64,000 bases of DNA from Candidula unifasciata (taxonomy: Eukaryota; Mollusca; Gastropoda; Stylommatophora; Geomitridae). Shown here in pieces: positions 59,235-64,000 of this stretch (the first letter of the stretch is position 1; each line of letters starts with the position of its first letter). Location: contig CAJHNH020002554.1 of NCBI GenBank assembly GCA_905116865.2, positions 39,197 through 103,196 of the forward strand. Direction: 5' to 3'. Below the pieces are notes generated by a model, which was not told the DNA's origin, made no database searches, and saw only the letters and a program-made list of their open reading frames with translations. Position numbers and translations under genes: made by a program.

Positions 59235-59939
59235 TTAACATTGGGATCCAAAATAACTTTTGTATGTTTTATCTGTTTCAATTTCTTTTAATACACAATC
59301 AGGGAGCTGATAAGTTGAACAGCCTTTTCCTAATCTCAACATGCCAAACTCTATTGTCAATATAGCATTTAAGAGGTCAAATTGTATCCTCTTTCTGAGG
59401 TTAGATTTGATATAATTCATAGCACTGAAAACTCTTCCTCCCTCAGCATTTGAATATGGTAGTATCATGACAGACATGGCACATTCAAAGAGCTTACAGA
59501 ATGGACTGATTTCCGAGGAATCTTTAAATTGTCTCATTCAATTCCAAAACGCTCAATTTCTGTTTTGTTTGTCCAGTCAATCAAGTTTATTTTGGTCAAT
59601 TGGTATTCTGTTTCCTCATACTATTACCAGTAGCCCCTAAAAATGTCATAACTTTACAATATTTAGGTATGTCCTCTACTGGCTGATGATTTGGAATAGC
59701 GGTTATGTGTTTCCGCAATAAGGTATTTCAAATTCCTTGATAAACATTCAAATGAAGTATGTGATAATGCTAACGGCAAGGAACGACCACACATTTACAA
59801 GGATTACAAATGGGATATATTCCTTCAGTTTGGTATAAACGCCATTTTTTATCAAAACCATCATCAAGGCATTATCGCTACCAATTGCAGGCCAATTCTT
59901 GAAGTTTAAATGTTTGATGATATGCCCTTTCCACACCAC
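59235..59939 (-). pseudogene. hAT-superfamily transposase relic
   Basis: Two pieces on the minus strand. The upstream piece (59939-59748) has SDNALMMVLIKNGVYTKLKE, resembling the DNA-x2-MV-x3-NGV-x2-KLK part of the hAT catalytic fold. The downstream piece (59537-59235) has LPYSNAEGGRVFSAMNYIKS and LLNAILTIEFGMLRLGK, the C-terminal hAT dimerisation region, in which SNAEVERVFS is usual. Stops and frame breaks separate them and no N-terminal BED finger or ends were found, so it is an inactive fragment. Confidence 0.82.
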
Positions 59940-59959
59940 ATGGTCGTGACATTTTGTTC

Positions 59960-60079
59960 TTATGAGTCCACCTTAATATATGTATCATTCATGTCCCGCT
60001 TGAACACATCTTTATACCGTAGTAGAGGTCGGCCTTGATATCTTCTTCCTGTCTTTAATTCACCATAAAGGATGTCCAT
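59960..60079 (-). pseudogene. LINE ORF2 C-terminal fragment
   Basis: A 39-codon minus-strand stretch reads LYGELKTGRRYQGRPLLRYK then DVFKRDMND. This is the sequence type found at the very end of many LINE reverse transcriptase proteins (GELxxGxRxxGRPxxRYKD). It ends at a stop at 59962-59960. It differs in type from the RNase H LINEs in this window. Confidence 0.7.
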
Positions 60080-60296
60080 TTAGTGAGAATACAGCCAGAC
60101 CAGATTGCATATGAGACTTTTTTTTATAGTAGAACATCTTGTAGGAAGGGGAGATGAAGACTAAGAAAGAGATAAATGAATATTGTAAAAAAATCCATCA
60201 TTCAAGCCACCCGAGAAGCGTAAGACACATACAGAAATCTATGACAATGCGTTACAACCCGGTAACAGCGAGACGACAAAAGAAGAAGTGGAAGGT

Positions 60297-61619
60297 ACAT
60301 ACATACATACATACATACATACATACATACATGCATACATACATACATACATACATACATACATACATACATACATACATACATACATACATACATACAT
60401 ACATACATACATACATACATACATACATACATACATACATACATACATACATACATACATACATACATACATACATACATACATACATACATACATACAT
60501 ACATACATACATACATACATACATACATACATACATACATACATACATACATACATACATACATACATACATACATACATACATACATACATACATACAT
60601 ACATACATACATACATACATACATACATACATACATACATACATACATACATACATACATACATACATACATACATACATACATACATACATACATACAT
60701 ACATACATACATACATACATACATACATACATACATACATACATACATACATACATACATACATACATACATACATACATACATACATACATACATACAT
60801 ACATACATACATACATACATACATACATACATACATACATACATACATACATACATACATACATACATGCATACATACATACATACATGCATGCATGCAT
60901 GCATGCATGCATACATACATACATACATGCATGCATGCATACATACATACATACATACATGCATACATGCATGCATGCATGCATGCATGTATGTATGTAT
61001 GTATGCATGTATGTACATACATGCATACATACATACATACATACATACATACATACATACATACATACATACATACATACATACATACATACATACATAC
61101 ATACATACATACATACATACATACATGCATGCATGCATGCATGCATGCATGCATGCATGCATGCATGCATGCATGCATGCATGCATGCATACATACATAC
61201 ATACATACATACATACATACATACATACATACATACATACATACATACATACATACATACATACATACATACATACATACATACATACATACATACATAC
61301 ATACATACATACATACATACATACATACATACGTACGTACGTACGTACGTACGTACGTACGTACGTACGTACATACATACATACATACATACATACATAC
61401 ATACATACATACATACATACATACATACATACATACATACATACATACATACATACATACATACATACATACATACATACATACATACATACATACATAC
61501 ATACATACATACATACATACATACATACATACATACATACATACATACATACATACATACATACATACATACATACATACATACATACATACATACATAC
61601 ATACATACATACATACATA
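60297..61619. repeat. (ACAT)n microsatellite, 1.3 kb, with sub-blocks
   Basis: More than 300 tetranucleotides. Long pure ACAT stretches are broken by (GCAT)n blocks (about 60868-60988 and 61126-61190), a short inverted (ATGT)n stretch at about 60988-61014, and an (ACGT)10 block at about 61332-61371. The tract ends exactly where LINE sequence begins. Both strands are open in several frames because the period gives a 4-residue peptide repeat without stops. Confidence 0.98.
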
Positions 61620-63262
61620 GTGAATGGGCATCCGAACCTCAACGCGTCCTAATGGGTCTGCCCCAGGGATCACCATTGTCGCCTGTGCTCTTCAATGTGT
61701 ACACAGCAGGAGTCACTAGTGCACAACGCGTAGGCCTAGGCAGAACAACGTCGTATGCAGATGATATCCTTGTTTACCGTCGAGGTAAAAACAGGCAGGA
61801 AATTACAACCACACTACAACACGAACTAGACAGACTTAGTGAGTGGTGCCAGGAATCAAGAGCTCATGTGAACCCGTCCAAAGCCTCCTTAACATGGTTC
61901 TCTCTGAATACCCACATCGTGAGTACACCAACGCCAGTCGTAAGCATCTGTGGTGTGGACATCATGAAATACCTGGGCATGACATTTGACAGATGCTTGT
62001 CATACAAATGCCACGTAGACAACGTTATACTTAGAGCCACGAAAGGTTTGACAGCACTCGAGGTGTTAGCAGCAGCTGATATTGAACAACGTCTACTTTT
62101 CCTTCTCTATCAAGGGCTTGTGCTTAGCGTCATTGACTATGGTCTTGGCCTCCTCACTGTCAGCAAAACCCAGCTAGAAAGACTGGACCGAGTACAGAAT
62201 GAGGCCATGAGACTCATACTCGGCTGCACAAAAGACACCTCCTGCAACGCCATGCGTTATATCCTGGGTCTGCCGACTATGACAAGCAGATACAAAGTGG
62301 CACAGGTCAAGGCTTACATGAGGGTATCGGCAGATGTTAACCACCCATTACACAAAGCTATTCACGACACAAAAGGAACGCGTCTCAAAAGGGGCCGCTC
62401 TTGGATGGCAAAGGCTGAGGATTTGATCCAGCAGGTATGTGACCTAAACGTGATCAGCCACGGAAAAGAATGGACGAATACACCAGTAGACATGCATGGC
62501 ATCTCTAAGGTTGTCATCACACTCAGAAGGTACTGCAGGGATCAAATTCCTGCGGCGGTAGACACAGAAGTAAGGGAACTGATAGATCAGCATTCAGACC
62601 CAGAAGATACCATCATCTACACAGATGAATCCGTGAAGCGCGGATCAAGGTCAGCATGGGCATACACAGCGCAAAGAAAGGGGAAAACAATACATGAGGA
62701 CAGTGGCGCTTACCAGACAACCACGTCAAGCATGACAAAGGAAATAGCCGCTGCTTCTAGAGCTTTAGCATGGGTATCCGAGCAAACCGCCACACAGGTA
62801 GTAATTGTCTCAGACTCAATGAATATGCTTCAGAAGATAGCAACAGGCAGTATGCGCTCTGAATGGATAGAAAGCATCAGGAAATCGCACTTAACCTCCG
62901 TAACCTGGATCTACACACCGGGTCATGCGGGCGTGAAGGGAAATGAGCGAGCAGACCAACTGGCAAGCACTGCACTCATGATTGCGGGAAAAAGTATGGA
63001 CAGAGCAGACATAGTCAACGCTGTACGAACTGGGCTAGTGGAGAATGAGGAATCCCTGACACTAACACGATTGAGTGACATGGGAGTTAAGCATGGTGAT
63101 GCACGTCTTTGCCGTCTTCGAGACCGAGAAAGGAGACAATATAACCAGCTTCTCATGGGGACAATTAGTAGAAGTACTTTAGAGTGGCTGCTGCTTCGGA
63201 GAACTGAGCACGCATGGGTATGCCCAATGTGCAGTGACATTAATTGTGATAACAGAACATAA
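61620..63262 (+). pseudogene. 5'-truncated LINE: RT palm/thumb plus RNase H
   Basis: The open frame is uninterrupted from the microsatellite border to a TAA at 63260-63262, about 547 codons. It begins just before RT motif B (LPQGSPLSPVLFNVY), so motif A with the first catalytic Asp is absent. Motif C is SYADDILVYRR. The thumb region matches the LINE at 5.5-6.0 kb (ADIEQRLLFLLYQ, VIDYGLGLLTVSK, MRYILGLPT). RNase H follows: IIYTDESVKRG, TKEIAAASRALAW, VIVSDSMNML, and PGHAGVKGNERADQLA, with all four catalytic acidic residues present but Glu in place of the usual Gly after YTD. The C-terminus has CPMCSDINC. The intact frame suggests a younger insertion than the other LINEs here, though it cannot be active because of its missing 5' half. 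Confidence 0.88.
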
Positions 63263-63550
63263 AATAACAACTTAGTAGGGAGTCGGCAGTACAAAACCCA
63301 AGTTCAAGGTGTCTCCTTCGTGCCAAAGAACTGCATGGCTGTTGGGTGAACAGTCGTTAACGATGGCAGGCAGGTCGTTGTAGGGGCGACGCCTGCTGGT
63401 GGATGTAATGTCCTAAGTCCCTTCCCCAGCTAATAATGAGGGTACTGCTGGGGTGACCGTTTATTAACCCTCATATAATTCTTCCGGTCAAAATGGACGC
63501 TAGGTACGGCCACCTTTTTTTTTTTTAAAGCCGTGGCAAATATTTTTTTT
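63263..63550. other. LINE 3' flank, no gene seen
   Basis: Sequence after the LINE stop codon. It probably includes the LINE 3' untranslated region, but no clear tail repeat marks its end. Two T runs near 63517 and 63544 precede family C repeat. Confidence 0.4.
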
Positions 63551-63551
63551 T

Positions 63552-63745
63552 TCCAGACTGTGGCCGTTGCATTTTTGCTCCATTTGTAGACTGGAAGGAT
63601 GTAGTTTCGTCGCCCAGCTTCTGAGTTGAGTGCATGGCGTGACACTGTGAGCTGCGTTTGTTTTTCGTTGGCACAGGAGCGGAGCATATGTGGGGTGACC
63701 CGTTTGCTATGAAGCTGAAACTAGGATTACCAGATTACCAGATTA
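63552..63745 (+). mobile_element. Dispersed repeat, family C, copy 2 (short form)
   Basis: Colinear with 57523-57935 at both ends but joined directly from gtgagctgcg to tttgtttttcgttggc, without the 205-bp middle part. The tail is (ATTACCAG)n followed by a few ACAT units. Confidence 0.7.
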
Positions 63746-64000
63746 CCAGACATACATACATACATTCATATATACATTCATTGGCACAATTCCCTCTTTG
63801 CAGACGATAGTGTTATATTGCACTATGAGGAGGTATGGGACTCACAGCCCATGGCGATGGCGAGTGTGACTAGCAAGACCCGCCCGTGTCAAGAAGTCTT
63901 CCACAATGATAGCGTGGGATTTCGGGACCATTGTCAACAACATTTGTGTTTAAACCGTTTCTTTTCAGAGCTCAGCTTTCATCTTTTCTACAATTATTTC
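63746..64000. other. Window end, no gene seen
   Basis: Short ACAT-like remnant, then unique sequence to the edge with no recognisable feature. Confidence 0.4.

Noticed and set aside
60154..63262. Very long open frames (up to 791 codons) across the ACAT tract
   Set aside because: The tetranucleotide has no stop in several frames on both strands; only the part from 61620 has protein similarity, to a LINE.

Overview
The window looks like animal nuclear DNA. It has spliced genes with GT-AG introns, a TATA/CCAAT promoter, tRNA-derived SINEs, RNase H-bearing LINEs, a Penelope-like element, and mariner and hAT relics. By eye, about half of the 64 kb is tandem repeat DNA. A lophotrochozoan, most likely a mollusc (gastropod-like), is my best guess. 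It rests on the mix of mobile elements and on a coding exon that resembles a molluscan retinochrome-type opsin; it is inference. No prokaryotic, viral or organellar genes were seen.

Layout: 1-8.9 kb holds the 5' part of a minus-strand gene. It has a CCAAT/TATA promoter and non-coding first exon near 8.65-8.80 kb, then an intron of about 5.7 kb filled with a LINE, a mariner relic and SINEs, then a first coding exon at 2838-2941. The gene continues off the left edge. From 8.9 to 41.3 kb there is almost only minisatellite and microsatellite DNA: units of 13 to 56 bp, a 420-bp TTC tract, and a 7.4-kb array of a 26-bp unit. No convincing gene was found there. Short unique islands carry a SINE, the tail of another retroelement, and possible regulatory sites.

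From 42.5 to 54.4 kb lies a complete-looking plus-strand gene with three coding exons (42524-42728, 51641-51874, 53587-54437). Phases match and the product is a 429-residue claudin/PMP22-superfamily-like four-helix membrane protein. Its introns hold a Penelope-like relic, an LTR-like insertion, copies of a dispersed repeat, and several arrays. Downstream, 54.4-64 kb holds more arrays, SINE, hAT and LINE relics, a 1.3-kb ACAT tract, and a second LINE fragment.

The most unusual signal is how the tandem arrays relate to this gene. The first unit of the intron-1 array is the exon-1/intron-1 splice junction itself, so the 5' splice site is copied many times into the intron. The first unit of the downstream array contains the last ten codons and the stop codon. 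Arrays also mark insertions precisely: two elements of 2.1 and 2.3 kb (TG...CA ends) each interrupt a minisatellite with a perfect 5-bp target duplication. I saw no new multi-gene enzymatic or defence system.
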